From Granulicella sp. S190 (lineage in GTDB: Bacteria; Acidobacteriota; Terriglobia; Terriglobales; Acidobacteriaceae), in assembly GCF_009766095.1 (NCBI RefSeq), contig NZ_LMUD01000007.1:109623-173622 (forward strand): 64,000 nt of DNA, in the 5' to 3' direction. Positions 17,413 through 25,482 of this stretch are shown here, in pieces; positions within the stretch are counted from its first letter, which is position 1; each line of letters opens with the position of its first letter. The notes under the pieces were generated by a model. It did not search any database and had not been told where the DNA came from. It worked only from the letters and a program-made list of their open reading frames with translations. The position numbers and the translations under genes were made by a program.

Positions 17413-18273
17413 ATGCCCGCCAATGTACTGTCCACCGACGCCCCTCTCAAAGACCTCGACGAGTGGGATGACTTTCTCACCGGCCGCTACCAGGAAGGCA
17501 AGAGCGAAGATCAGTTCCGGCAGTACGACGAAAAGGCCACCCCGGCCGTAGCCGAGTTCTACCGCCTCAACCACCAGCACCAGACCTTCGACTACGTCCT
17601 CGCCAAAGAGAAGGAGTACTTCGGCCTCAACAAGGGCCAGAAGAGCATCTGGGAGGCCGCCGAGTTCCTCAACACCCTGGTCGACGACAGCGACCCCGAC
17701 ACTGACCTCACCCAGATCGAGCATCTCCTCCAAACCTCCGAAGCCATCCGCCGCGACGGCCACCCCCGTTGGTTTGTTCTGACCGGCTTCATCCACGACC
17801 TCGGCAAAGTCCTCTGCCTCTGGGGCGAGCCGCAGTGGGGAGTTGTCGGCGACACCTTCCCCGTCGGCTGTGCCTACTCTAAAGACATCGTCTTCCCCGA
17901 GTACTTCGCCGCCAATCCCGACCTCAAAAACCCCATCTACCAGACCAAATACGGCGTCTACGAGCCCAACTGCGGCCTCGACAAGGTCCACCTCTCCTTC
18001 GGTCACGACGGCTACATCGGCGAAGTCATGAAGAACTACATGCCCGAAGAGTCCCTCTACATGCTCCGCTACCACTCCTTCTACTCCGCCCACCGTCACG
18101 GAGCCTACCGCCACCTCATGAACGATCACGACGTGGAGATGTTGGAGTGGGTCAACAAGTTCAACGTCTATGACCTCTACTCCAAGGGCCACACCAAGCC
18201 CAACCTCAAAGAGCTAAAGCCCTACTACGACGATCTCTTCGCCGAGTTCTTCCCAGAGAAGATCGCCTGGTAA
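17413..18273 (+). CDS. myo-Inositol oxygenase
   Basis: A 286-residue diiron enzyme that converts myo-inositol and O2 to D-glucuronate in the cytoplasm (EC 1.13.99.1). All six iron ligands of the characterised animal enzyme have counterparts: His117 (GHPRW), His128-Asp129 (IHDLGK), His198 (FGHDGY), His221 (RYHSFY) and Asp254 (YDLYSK). The length matches the family. The start at 17413 has AAGGAG 8 bases upstream; an in-frame GTG at 17383 lies inside the operator and is unlikely. It has its own promoter and operator and ends in a strong hairpin at 18303. No uronate pathway genes are in the window, so the fate of glucuronate is not visible here. Confidence 0.95.
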   Translation: MPANVLSTDAPLKDLDEWDDFLTGRYQEGKSEDQFRQYDEKATPAVAEFYRLNHQHQTFDYVLAKEKEYFGLNKGQKSIWEAAEFLNTLVDDSDPDTDLTQIEHLLQTSEAIRRDGHPRWFVLTGFIHDLGKVLCLWGEPQWGVVGDTFPVGCAYSKDIVFPEYFAANPDLKNPIYQTKYGVYEPNCGLDKVHLSFGHDGYIGEVMKNYMPEESLYMLRYHSFYSAHRHGAYRHLMNDHDVEMLEWVNKFNVYDLYSKGHTKPNLKELKPYYDDLFAEFFPEKIAW

Positions 18274-18302
18274 CTCATAAAGTTACAAATATGAAACCTT
18301 TC

Positions 18303-18340
18303 CAGCAGAAAAGCCTCGCATCAGCGAGGCTTTTCTGCTG
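18303..18340. terminator. Bidirectional terminator hairpin
   Basis: CAGCAGAAAAGCCTCGC and its exact complement form a 17-bp stem with an ATCA loop. Each strand presents a GC-rich core followed by TTTTCTGCTG, so it can end both the inositol oxygenase transcript (plus) and the DUF892 transcript (minus). Confidence 0.85.
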
Positions 18341-18390
18341 CTGTTTCCGCGAACCTACCCAAAAGAATCGTCACCGCTCGCTGCATCCAC

Positions 18391-18978
18391 CTACGAAGCC
18401 CGCTTCTTCAAATCGGGAGCAGCCTTCTTCTCATCCTCGCGGCTCTTTGCCGCCGCAGTCTTCTCTTTGGCGGACATCGGCTTCTTCTTCATCTCCGGCT
18501 CTTCAGAGCTCTTCATCAGAATCGGCGCCGCAGCCTCAGTAATCTTCGCAGCCGCAGCCAGCTCTTCATTCAGATTCTCAGTCAGCAGGTCAATCACATC
18601 CTGCATTCCCAGCGTCTTCGCCATCGCAATCGTCGCCTGGTAGCCTGCAATCTCGTAGTGTTCCGTGCGCAGCGCCGCCCCAATCAAGCCGCAATCGAAG
18701 GAAGCTCCCTCCTCATCCTTCTCCAGCGCATCCTTGCCCTCCTCGACGATGCCCTCCATTCCGTTGCAGTGCTCGCCGGTCGCCTTCTCTTCAAGGTGTG
18801 CAAACACCTCCTTCAGCCGCTCCACCTGCCCTTTAGTCTCTTCCAGGTGCGCCGTAAAAAGCGCTTTGAGCTTGGCATCCTTCGCGCCTTTAGCTAGCTT
18901 GGGCAGAGCCTTTACTAACTGATTCTCCGCGCTGTACATATCGCGCAACTCATCGAGCAGAACATCCTTAAGTGGCAT
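18391..18978 (-). CDS. Ferritin-like DUF892 (YciF/YciE) stress protein
   Basis: A 195-residue protein. Residues 1-160 are the four-helix ferritin-like DUF892 domain (DVLLDELRDMYSAENQLVKALP, LRTEHYEIAGYQATIAMAK, LTENLNEELAAAAKI) with the Glu and His residues expected for a diiron site. The last 35 residues are a Lys/Ala-rich, disordered tail (KKKPMSAKEKTAAAKSRED), which suggests nucleic acid or surface binding. The family is linked to osmotic, oxidative and starvation stress. AGGAG lies 6 bases before the ATG. A second stress-like small gene lies upstream on the same strand, 180 bp away and separated by a hairpin. Confidence 0.9.
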   Translation of the reverse strand: MPLKDVLLDELRDMYSAENQLVKALPKLAKGAKDAKLKALFTAHLEETKGQVERLKEVFAHLEEKATGEHCNGMEGIVEEGKDALEKDEEGASFDCGLIGAALRTEHYEIAGYQATIAMAKTLGMQDVIDLLTENLNEELAAAAKITEAAAPILMKSSEEPEMKKKPMSAKEKTAAAKSREDEKKAAPDLKKRAS

Positions 18979-19117
18979 ACATTTCTCCTGTGTCGTTCTA
19001 TGATTCCCGGCACATAAGCCACTTGCGAATCACTTAGTGAGAGCAGCAATCGCCTTAGGAAGTTGGCCGCCCCGCAGCTTAAATATCAGCCGCTAAACAA
19101 CACGCCGCTTAAATATC

Positions 19118-19146
19118 GAAGGAGCCGCAGCAATCGCGGCTCCTTC
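19118..19146 (-). terminator. Hairpin after the small His/Lys-rich gene
   Basis: GAAGGAGCCGC-agcaatc-GCGGCTCCTTC is a perfect 11-bp stem. On the minus strand it is followed by GATATTTAAG, a weak U-tract. It lies 12 bp after the stop of the 19159-19359 gene. Confidence 0.6.
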
Positions 19147-19158
19147 CATCCGATCGGA

Positions 19159-19359
19159 CTACTTCTTGCTGGAGGCTGCCGACTTCGCGTGCGCGTCGGT
19201 AGACTTGCCATGGGCTGAAGTGGACGACTCATGGGCCTTCTTGGAGTGCTCCTGAGCCTCATCATGGCTGCCCGAATCGTGCTTCGTGGCTGCATTGATG
19301 TGGTGACCTGCTGCTTCGGTATGATGCTTCGCTGCATCCATATGCGCTTGTTTAGCCAT
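19159..19359 (-). CDS. Small His/Lys/Ala-rich hydrophilic protein
   Basis: A 66-residue protein with no hydrophobic core: MAKQAHMDAAKHHTEAAGHH, then repeated SxHG/AH and Lys-Ser segments ending in SSKK. It is built of imperfect repeats with His about every four to five residues. I do not recognise a named family. The composition resembles intrinsically disordered, LEA-like or DNA-binding stress proteins, or a metal buffer. AAGGT lies 11 bases before the ATG and a hairpin follows the stop, both signs of a real gene. Its position beside DUF892 supports a stress role, by inference. Confidence 0.65.
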   Translation of the reverse strand: MAKQAHMDAAKHHTEAAGHHINAATKHDSGSHDEAQEHSKKAHESSTSAHGKSTDAHAKSAASSKK

Positions 19360-19542
19360 TGTGTGTCACTACCTTTTCTAAGAGCATGTGCTCTTGTCCG
19401 GATACGATGACATCGCCCCACCCCGCGTTATCCGTGCCTCTACGGCCCGTCCGCAAAACGGAGGAATTTGTTCATCCATTCAACAAAGCAAAAGGCGAGG
19501 CACTCGAGCCGTGCAGAAAGTCCCGAACCATCGAGGCAAAAC

Positions 19543-20010
19543 TTAAAGCCCCAGCGTGCTCAGCCCCGGATGATCGTCAGGCCGCCGCCCCAGCGGCCAA
19601 TGAAACTTGCGCTCTGCCTCGGTGATCCTCAGCTCGTTGATGCTGGCATGCCGCGCATACATCAGGCCCTCTTCGTCGAACTCCCAGTTCTCATTCCCGT
19701 ACGCGCGAAACCAGTTGGCAGAGTCGTCGTGGTACTCATACGCGAACCGCACCGCGATACGATTCCCCCGAAACGCCCAGATCTCCTTGATCAGCCGGTA
19801 GTCCAGCTCTCTGGTCCACTTGCGCGTGAGAAACGCCACAATATGTTCTCTTCCGGTTACAAACTCCGCCCGATTTCGCCACCGTGAATCGATCGTATAC
19901 GCCAGGGAAACCTTCTCCGGGTCGCGGGTGTTCCAGCCGTCTTCCGCTAGCCGTACCTTCTGCACTGCGGACTCTTCGGTAAATGGGGGAAGTGGGGGAC
20001 GAGAGGGCAT
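19543..20010 (-). CDS. NTF2-like DUF1348 family protein
   Basis: A 155-residue protein of the SnoaL/NTF2-like fold, DUF1348 type. The family pattern is clear: [80 protein letters not shown] and a final [18 protein letters not shown]. The enzymatic role is unknown. The start at 20010 matches the family N-terminus and has GGAG about 9 bases upstream. It lies 76 bp downstream of the ArsR gene on the same strand, so it may be part of that regulator's unit. Confidence 0.88.
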   Translation of the reverse strand: MPSRPPLPPFTEESAVQKVRLAEDGWNTRDPEKVSLAYTIDSRWRNRAEFVTGREHIVAFLTRKWTRELDYRLIKEIWAFRGNRIAVRFAYEYHDDSANWFRAYGNENWEFDEEGLMYARHASINELRITEAERKFHWPLGRRPDDHPGLSTLGL

Positions 20011-20086
20011 GGTCGTACGCTCCTTTTCTACATAGCAAGTATGCGCTTCGACCAACAAAGCTACAACAATCGGACACGCCGTCTTC

Positions 20087-20476
20087 TTACTTTTTCCTCG
20101 CCCGTTTGGCCGGTCTTCGCGAAGCCGCCTTATCCCTCCGCGCCACATCGGCCAGTTGAATCGTATGGGCATTCACGATCCCACGAATCAGCCCAGGAAA
20201 ACGTCCCTCGATCTCCGTGCAGCGAGAGGTATTCTGCACCTCGACGCCATGCCGCTCTCCTCGAATCAATCCCGCCTCTCGCAACACCTTGAAGTGCTGC
20301 GAAAGCGTCGACTTCGGAATCGCCTTCTCGCTGACCGTCAAAAAGTTGGAGCAGTTCAGCGAGCAGTCCTGCGCCACGATGTCCGCATAGATGGCAACCC
20401 GCACCGGATCGGAGAGAGCATGCAGGATCGCCTCTACCGTAACGTCTTCAACCGAAGGATGGAAGAGGGGCCTCAT
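20087..20476 (-). CDS. ArsR-type winged-helix repressor
   Basis: A 129-residue regulator with a winged helix-turn-helix ([35 protein letters not shown]) and a basic C-terminal tail ([10 protein letters not shown]). Cys residues occur at [10 protein letters not shown], but the classic metal-site CVC of ArsR is absent, so a metal sensor is not assured. It diverges from the SDR gene at 20654. The 177-bp gap contains a 9-bp-arm inverted repeat at 20511-20537, a likely operator. Related regulators often control the SDR and NTF2-like genes beside them. Confidence 0.88.
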   Translation of the reverse strand: MRPLFHPSVEDVTVEAILHALSDPVRVAIYADIVAQDCSLNCSNFLTVSEKAIPKSTLSQHFKVLREAGLIRGERHGVEVQNTSRCTEIEGRFPGLIRGIVNAHTIQLADVARRDKAASRRPAKRARKK

Positions 20477-20510
20477 GTCTATTAATCATATCTTCATTTG
20501 CAGCATTGTC

Positions 20511-20537
20511 CATTAGTTCTTTAAATCGGAACTAATG
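20511..20537. promoter_or_regulatory. Inverted repeat, probable ArsR-family operator
   Basis: CATTAGTTC-9 bases-GAACTAATG is an exact 9-bp inverted repeat between the divergent ArsR and SDR genes. A further AACTAA half-site follows at about 20543. The spacing suits a dimeric winged-helix regulator. Confidence 0.6.
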
Positions 20538-20653
20538 AATCTTAACTAAAACTCGCTTCATCTTACTCAACAGAAACCGGTCGGATCCTGCGCTTGCAGG
20601 CCGGCTGAAAAAGAGTTTATCGGCACACGCACTCTCGAAGAAGGAGATACATC

Positions 20654-21400
20654 ATGAGCAAACTTAAAGGTAAGGTAGCAGTCGTTACAGGCGCATCCAA
20701 GGGCATCGGAGCAGCCATCGCCAAATCGCTCGCCACAGAAGGCGCTTCCGTCGTCGTAAACTACGCCTCCAGCAAATCCGGTGCGGACACCGTCGTCGCC
20801 GCCATCACCGCCGCCGGCGGCAAAGCCGTAGCGGTTGGTGGAGACGTCTCCAAAGCTGCCGAAGCAAAGGGCATCATCGACGCAGCCATCAAGAACTACG
20901 GCCGCCTCGATATCCTCGTCAACAACTCCGGCGTCTATGAGTTCTCCTCCATCGAAGACTTCACCGAAGAGCAGTTCCACCGCATCTTCAACATCAACGT
21001 CCTCGGGACCCTCCTCACCACTCAGGCAGCGGTCAAGCATCTCGGCGAAGGCGCCAGCATCATCAACATCGGCTCCGGCGTCAGCCGCATCACCCCGCCC
21101 AACAGCGCAGTCTACACCGCAACCAAGGGCGCACTGGATGCCATCACCGGCGTACTCGCGAGAGAGTTGGGCGCAAAGAAGATTCGCGTCAACTCCATCA
21201 ACCCCGGTATCGTCGACACCGAAGGCACACAGACCGCCGGCTTCATCGGCTCAGACTTTGAAAAGAGCCTCATCGCCCAGACTCCGTTGGGTCGCGCCGG
21301 CCGGCCAGGCGACATCGCCTCCGTCGCCACCTTCCTCGCCTCTGACGACTCGAACTGGATCACAGGCGAGCTCATCATCACCAGCGGCGGCCTCCGCTAA
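20654..21400 (+). CDS. Short-chain dehydrogenase/reductase
   Basis: A 248-residue classical SDR with an intact cofactor motif TGASKGIG (12-19), NNSGVYEF (NNAG-like), the catalytic YTATKG segment (YxxxK) and a typical C-terminus (GELIITSGG). It is a cytoplasmic NAD(P)-dependent oxidoreductase; the substrate is unknown. AAGGAG lies 7 bases before the ATG. It is divergent from the ArsR gene and followed 124 bp later by a second SDR, so the three probably form one regulated set. Confidence 0.92.
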   Translation: MSKLKGKVAVVTGASKGIGAAIAKSLATEGASVVVNYASSKSGADTVVAAITAAGGKAVAVGGDVSKAAEAKGIIDAAIKNYGRLDILVNNSGVYEFSSIEDFTEEQFHRIFNINVLGTLLTTQAAVKHLGEGASIINIGSGVSRITPPNSAVYTATKGALDAITGVLARELGAKKIRVNSINPGIVDTEGTQTAGFIGSDFEKSLIAQTPLGRAGRPGDIASVATFLASDDSNWITGELIITSGGLR

Positions 21401-21524
21401 TCGGATCGAGACCCTCACTCAGGCAGCTTACCCAAAGCGCCGAGTGAGAGTCTCATAAACGTACCTATAGTCAACGCTTAACGAACCGCAGGCAACACTC
21501 CACATAAGTAAAAGGACAAGTCTC

Positions 21525-22256
21525 ATGGGTAAGCTCGAAGGAAAAGTAGCAGTCATCACCGCGGCAACATCTGGTATGGCACTAGCCACAGCAAAGCTCT
21601 TCGTCGAAGAAGGTGCTTACGTCTTCATCACCGGCCGCCGTCAGGACAAGCTCGATGAAGCCGTAAAAGCCATCGGCAAAAACGTCACCGGCGTTCAGGG
21701 CGACGCCGGCAACCTTGCCGATCTCGACCGCCTCTATGACACCGTGAAGAAGCTCAAAGGAAAGATCGACATCCTCTTCGCCAGCGCAGGAACCGGCGAG
21801 TTCGCAAAGATCGGCGAAGTCACCGAAGAGCACTTCGACAAGACCTTCGACCTCAACGTGCGCGGCACACTCTTCACCGTTCAGAAGGCGCTCCCGCTCT
21901 TCACCGACGGCGGCTCCATCTTCCTCAACGGCTCCATCGCCAGCATCAAGGGCTTCCCCGCATTCGGCGTCTACAGCGCAAGCAAGGCTGCAGTCCGCTC
22001 CTTCGCTCGCACCTGGCTGGTCGATCTCAAGGAGCGCAAGATCCGCGTCAACATCCTCAGCCCCGGCACCATCGACACCCCCATCCTCGATCCCCTCGGC
22101 CCCGATGCCAAGGAGTACTTCAAGTCGCAGGTCCCACGCGGCGAGATCGGCCGTCCCGAAGAGATCGCAACCGTCGCTCTCTTCCTGGCCTCCAGCGATT
22201 CCAGCTTCGTCAACGGCATCGAGCTCTTCGTCGATGGCGGCACCGCCCAGATCTAA
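21525..22256 (+). CDS. SDR family protein with altered glycine motif
   Basis: A 243-residue SDR-fold protein. The catalytic YSASKAAV segment and the C-terminal [11 protein letters not shown] are present, but the cofactor loop reads TAATSGMA (12-19) where TGxxxGIG is normal: two of the three glycines are Ala. It may therefore bind NAD(P) in a modified way, or weakly. RBS AAAAGGA is close to the ATG. It is in line with the first SDR; a terminator for the convergent GH27 gene follows at 22266. Confidence 0.9.
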   Translation: MGKLEGKVAVITAATSGMALATAKLFVEEGAYVFITGRRQDKLDEAVKAIGKNVTGVQGDAGNLADLDRLYDTVKKLKGKIDILFASAGTGEFAKIGEVTEEHFDKTFDLNVRGTLFTVQKALPLFTDGGSIFLNGSIASIKGFPAFGVYSASKAAVRSFARTWLVDLKERKIRVNILSPGTIDTPILDPLGPDAKEYFKSQVPRGEIGRPEEIATVALFLASSDSSFVNGIELFVDGGTAQI

Positions 22257-22265
22257 ACCGCACCG

Positions 22266-22302
22266 CAACAAAAAAACTCGCCGCGCCCCCAAGCGCGGCG
22301 AG
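22266..22302 (-). terminator. Rho-independent terminator of the GH27 gene
   Basis: On the minus strand CTCGCCGCGC-ttgggg-GCGCGGCGAG is a perfect 10-bp stem followed directly by a run of seven T. It begins six bases after the GH27 stop codon. Confidence 0.9.
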
Positions 22303-22307
22303 CCTGT

Positions 22308-23498
22308 CTATTTCCCCACCACGAGCAGCGTCACCCCATGCCTGGGAATCCTCGACGTCACCACACCCGACCTCCGTCCAAGATCCGCACCCTTCCAAAC
22401 ATCCCTCACCGCTGCGCCCTTCGCAAATCCAATCGCCGTCAGGTCCACCGACACATCCCGCGTACTCCAGCTCCGGTTGAACAGTCCGACTGCAACCCTC
22501 CCACCGCTCAGCGGCTTGGTCCACACATCCAGATCCCCGCTCTGGTAAAGCCGATCCCCCTGCTTCGCCATCGCGTCCTGGTCGATCGCAATCGCCTCTT
22601 TGTTCATCAAAATATTCTTGTCCGACTCCGTCATCTTGCTCAGGTCGTTCCCCGCCAGCAGCGGCGCAGCCAGAATCACCCACAAACTCATGTGCGTCTT
22701 GTACTCGTCCTCTGTCATCTTGCCGTTGCCGACCTCCAGCATATCCGGATCGTTCCACCGTCCCGGCCCCGCATACTTCGACAGCCCTGCCTGGCCGAAC
22801 CCAATCGCGATCATCCGTCCATACGAGTCGTCGATATCATCGGTCGTCCGCCACATCGTCGCTCCCACCTCCGGACCCCACTTCCACGGCTCATCGACGC
22901 CATACTGGCACAGGCTGTAAACAATCGGCCGCCCCGTCGCCTTCAGCGCCTCCCCCATCTTTTTATAAGCAGCAATCATCAGCGCATTCGACATGTTGAT
23001 GTCGCCCGAATGCTCTTTCTCCAACTGGCGCATGTTGTCCCCGAACGAGCACAGGTCGTACTTCAAAAAGTCGACGCCCCACTCTGCATACATCTTCGCG
23101 TCCTGCGCCTCGTGCCCCAAACTCCCCGCATATCCGCCGCAAGTCTTCGCACCCGGCGAAGAGTAGATCCCGAACTTCAAACCCTTCGAGTGGATGTAAT
23201 CTCCCAGCGCCTTCATATCCGGAAACCGTTCGTTCGTATGCAGCACGCCCTGCGCATCCCGCGTACCCTGCCATGTGTCGTCGACATTGACATATACATA
23301 CCCTGCGTCCCGCATCCCAGTACTCACCAGCGCATCCGCCGCCGACCGTACATCCGCATCCGTCACGTGCTCCGCAAAGTGGTTCCAGCTATTCCAGCCC
23401 ATCGGCGGAGTCGCACCCTGCTTCACCTGACCCATCGCAACGGCAACTGAAATCAGCGCCAGAGTGACCAACGAAAAAGCACGCTTAAAGCTATGCAT
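22308..23498 (-). CDS. GH27 alpha-galactosidase, exported
   Basis: A 396-residue glycoside hydrolase family 27 enzyme with a signal peptide cut near AVAMGQ. Landmarks: PPMGWNSWNHF at 31-41, the nucleophile in LKYDLC (Asp148), and the acid/base in TTDDIDDSY (Asp221, counterpart of Asp231 in human alpha-galactosidase A). RWNDPDMLEVGNG and IDQDAMAKQG follow as in the family. It removes terminal alpha-galactose from oligosaccharides such as plant raffinose-type or galactomannan side chains. AGGAG lies 7 bases before the ATG at 23498. It is a single transcription unit with its own terminator. Confidence 0.95.
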   Translation of the reverse strand: MHSFKRAFSLVTLALISVAVAMGQVKQGATPPMGWNSWNHFAEHVTDADVRSAADALVSTGMRDAGYVYVNVDDTWQGTRDAQGVLHTNERFPDMKALGDYIHSKGLKFGIYSSPGAKTCGGYAGSLGHEAQDAKMYAEWGVDFLKYDLCSFGDNMRQLEKEHSGDINMSNALMIAAYKKMGEALKATGRPIVYSLCQYGVDEPWKWGPEVGATMWRTTDDIDDSYGRMIAIGFGQAGLSKYAGPGRWNDPDMLEVGNGKMTEDEYKTHMSLWVILAAPLLAGNDLSKMTESDKNILMNKEAIAIDQDAMAKQGDRLYQSGDLDVWTKPLSGGRVAVGLFNRSWSTRDVSVDLTAIGFAKGAAVRDVWKGADLGRRSGVVTSRIPRHGVTLLVVGK

Positions 23499-23578
23499 AG
23501 ACAAGCTCCTGGTATCGTTTACAAAACCTGTCCAGCATACAGCGCCGCCACGCCAAATCGAACTTCCGAAAAGATCGT

Positions 23579-24463
23579 CTAAAGCCAATCCAGCTTGCGA
23601 AGGACGAAGAGCAGGATCGCGGTAGCGACGATGGTGATACCGCCGACCCACTCGGCACCGTGGGGGGAGTCTTCAAAAGGCAGACCTTTCAGATTCATCC
23701 CATAGATGCCCGAGATAGCGAGAACTGGAAGCACTATCGTGCCTAAAATCGTCAACACCTTCATCACCTCGTTCGTCCGGTTCGAGACCGACGAGAGGTA
23801 AATATCCAGGGTGTTGTTGAGGAGATCGCGCTGGGTCTCGACCGAGTCCAGCAGGCGGGCGATATGGTCGTACGTGTCGCGGACGTAGGGCTGGTTATCG
23901 ACCTCAATGATCGTCGTCGGATCGCGTTGAAGATGCAGTGCGGCGTCGCGCGTGTTGACCAGCACACGGCGGAACTCGATGAGTTCGCGCTTGATGGCGA
24001 AGACGGCCTGCAGGATCTCGGGAGAGGGCTCGTCGAAGACCTTGTCCTCTAACTCGTCGATGCGGTCGTCGAAGTGATCGATGGCAGGGAAGTAAAGATC
24101 GACGATGCTGTCAAGAATCAGCGAGACGAGTTTGTCGGGGTGCTCCTCATCTCCGTCGCGGCGAGCGCGAGCCAGGGCCTGCTCCGTCGTGGAGCAGTTG
24201 GGATCCGCAATCGTGATCAGGAAGTTCTTCCCGGCGAAGATATCGATCGGCGTGAAGGAGGGCATCTGTTCGCCTGGATTGTCGGGATCTGGAACCAGCC
24301 GAACCGGTTTGAAGACGGCGAAGGTGTAGTCGCGACCGGAGTCGACTTTAACCCCTTCCTCTCCGCTCCGGGCATCTTCCAGGTGCAGAGGGTGCAGATT
24401 GTACTTCTTCGCGAGCTCGTCGAGCTTCGGGTCGTTGGCGTCTTCGAGTTGATACCAGGGCAT
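23579..24463 (-). CDS. CorA-family divalent cation channel
   Basis: A 294-residue magnesium/cobalt channel. A long acidic and helical cytoplasmic domain is followed by two C-terminal transmembrane helices (VLTILGTIVLPVLAISGIYG, then VGGITIVATAILLFVLRKLD). The pore signature GMN is present at 255-257. The channel works as a pentamer in the inner membrane. The ATG at 24463 has AAGGAG 5 bases upstream. No operon partner is evident. The upstream gap holds a degenerate fragment of a VOC gene. Confidence 0.95.
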   Translation of the reverse strand: MPWYQLEDANDPKLDELAKKYNLHPLHLEDARSGEEGVKVDSGRDYTFAVFKPVRLVPDPDNPGEQMPSFTPIDIFAGKNFLITIADPNCSTTEQALARARRDGDEEHPDKLVSLILDSIVDLYFPAIDHFDDRIDELEDKVFDEPSPEILQAVFAIKRELIEFRRVLVNTRDAALHLQRDPTTIIEVDNQPYVRDTYDHIARLLDSVETQRDLLNNTLDIYLSSVSNRTNEVMKVLTILGTIVLPVLAISGIYGMNLKGLPFEDSPHGAEWVGGITIVATAILLFVLRKLDWL

Positions 24464-24566
24464 GAGAACTCCTTCTGTCGGCGATTCGACGCCAGAGAAC
24501 AGCAACTCAAGTCCATCCTACTGTGGCTTGCCTTTAGGTTCTGGAAGACTCTTAGATCTACTCAAG

Positions 24567-24600
24567 CTACTCTTTGTTGCTGACCAGCGAGAACATCGCC
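24567..24600 (-). pseudogene. Remnant of the 3' end of a VOC-family gene
   Basis: Read on the minus strand this encodes AMFSLVSNKE and a stop, identical to the last ten residues of the VOC protein at 25483-26250. The two DNA stretches share 30 of 33 bases. Upstream of it the similarity stops, so only the tail survives. It lies in the gap between the CorA and DUF899 genes. Confidence 0.55.
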
Positions 24601-24643
24601 TTCAAGGAGATCGATCCGCACCCGACCACCGCGCCTCTCGTAA

Positions 24644-25372
24644 CTAATCAGCCCGCGCCTTCGTCCCGTAAGCGAGCGAAGCATACCAATCCCCGCGCCC
24701 CTGCGGTGTCAGATCCATGAAGTTCCACACCGGCGCCAGCAGGTCGATGCCGCGCTCTTGGATCTCCGGCGCCATCTTCGGATGCGCGGTATAGAAGTGT
24801 CGCACCGTCCCATCGGTGTCCTTCATAAAAACAGAGACAGACGAATCTTGCCCGCCGTCACTGTCTTCACTACCAAGATCGTATTTGAACCTACTCGAGT
24901 CCGCGCTCAACAAACGCAGCTTGTCCCACCCTCGAGCGCGGGCATGATCGCGGAGTGCCTTGGGGTCCGCCGCGGCAACAACCGCGAAGTCGATGTTCTG
25001 CGCAAGGTGCTGTGCCACGCCGTTCGCTCCATCGATCCACATCGTGCACATCGGGCAAGGCTTGGTCTGCTTCTTGCCGTACATCAGGTGGTAGATCACC
25101 AGCGGGCGAGCCGCCGCAGTAAAAAGTTCGCTGAGCTTTACGGATCGAATCGGCTCATCACCCGCATGAAGATCGACCGGCCCCTCGCGGAACTCGTAAT
25201 CCTGCAAAGCCGCACCCTGCGGCAACCCGCGCCGCAACGCGGCCACTCTCTCGCGGTGCTGCATCAGTTCAATCTCCGCGAGGCGCAGCTCCTCTCGCTT
25301 CGCCAGGTAGTCCTCAGATTCATTCGTGAGGTTCGTCTGCCGATACGTCCCATCTATAAATTCGTGAGTCAT
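24644..25372 (-). CDS. DUF899 thioredoxin-like protein
   Basis: A 242-residue protein of the DUF899 family, which has a thioredoxin-like fold. A CxxC pair is present at CPMC (106-109) in KPCPMCTMW, and the C-terminal part has FYTAHPKM and LAPVWNFMDLTPQGRGDW, both typical of the family. The function is not established; a redox or peroxide-related role is usually assumed. The ATG at 25372 has GGAGG 6 bases upstream. The VOC gene lies 110 bp upstream on the same strand, and the two may be co-transcribed. Confidence 0.88.
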   Translation of the reverse strand: MTHEFIDGTYRQTNLTNESEDYLAKREELRLAEIELMQHRERVAALRRGLPQGAALQDYEFREGPVDLHAGDEPIRSVKLSELFTAAARPLVIYHLMYGKKQTKPCPMCTMWIDGANGVAQHLAQNIDFAVVAAADPKALRDHARARGWDKLRLLSADSSRFKYDLGSEDSDGGQDSSVSVFMKDTDGTVRHFYTAHPKMAPEIQERGIDLLAPVWNFMDLTPQGRGDWYASLAYGTKARAD

Positions 25373-25482
25373 GCAACACCTCCACCGTCGGTCGGCGTGC
25401 TCTCCCTGCATGCCTCCCAGTAAAGACCGAGCCATGAACTCCCGTCACCGCCCGGTCTTGTCCCAGCAATGCGCCAGATACT

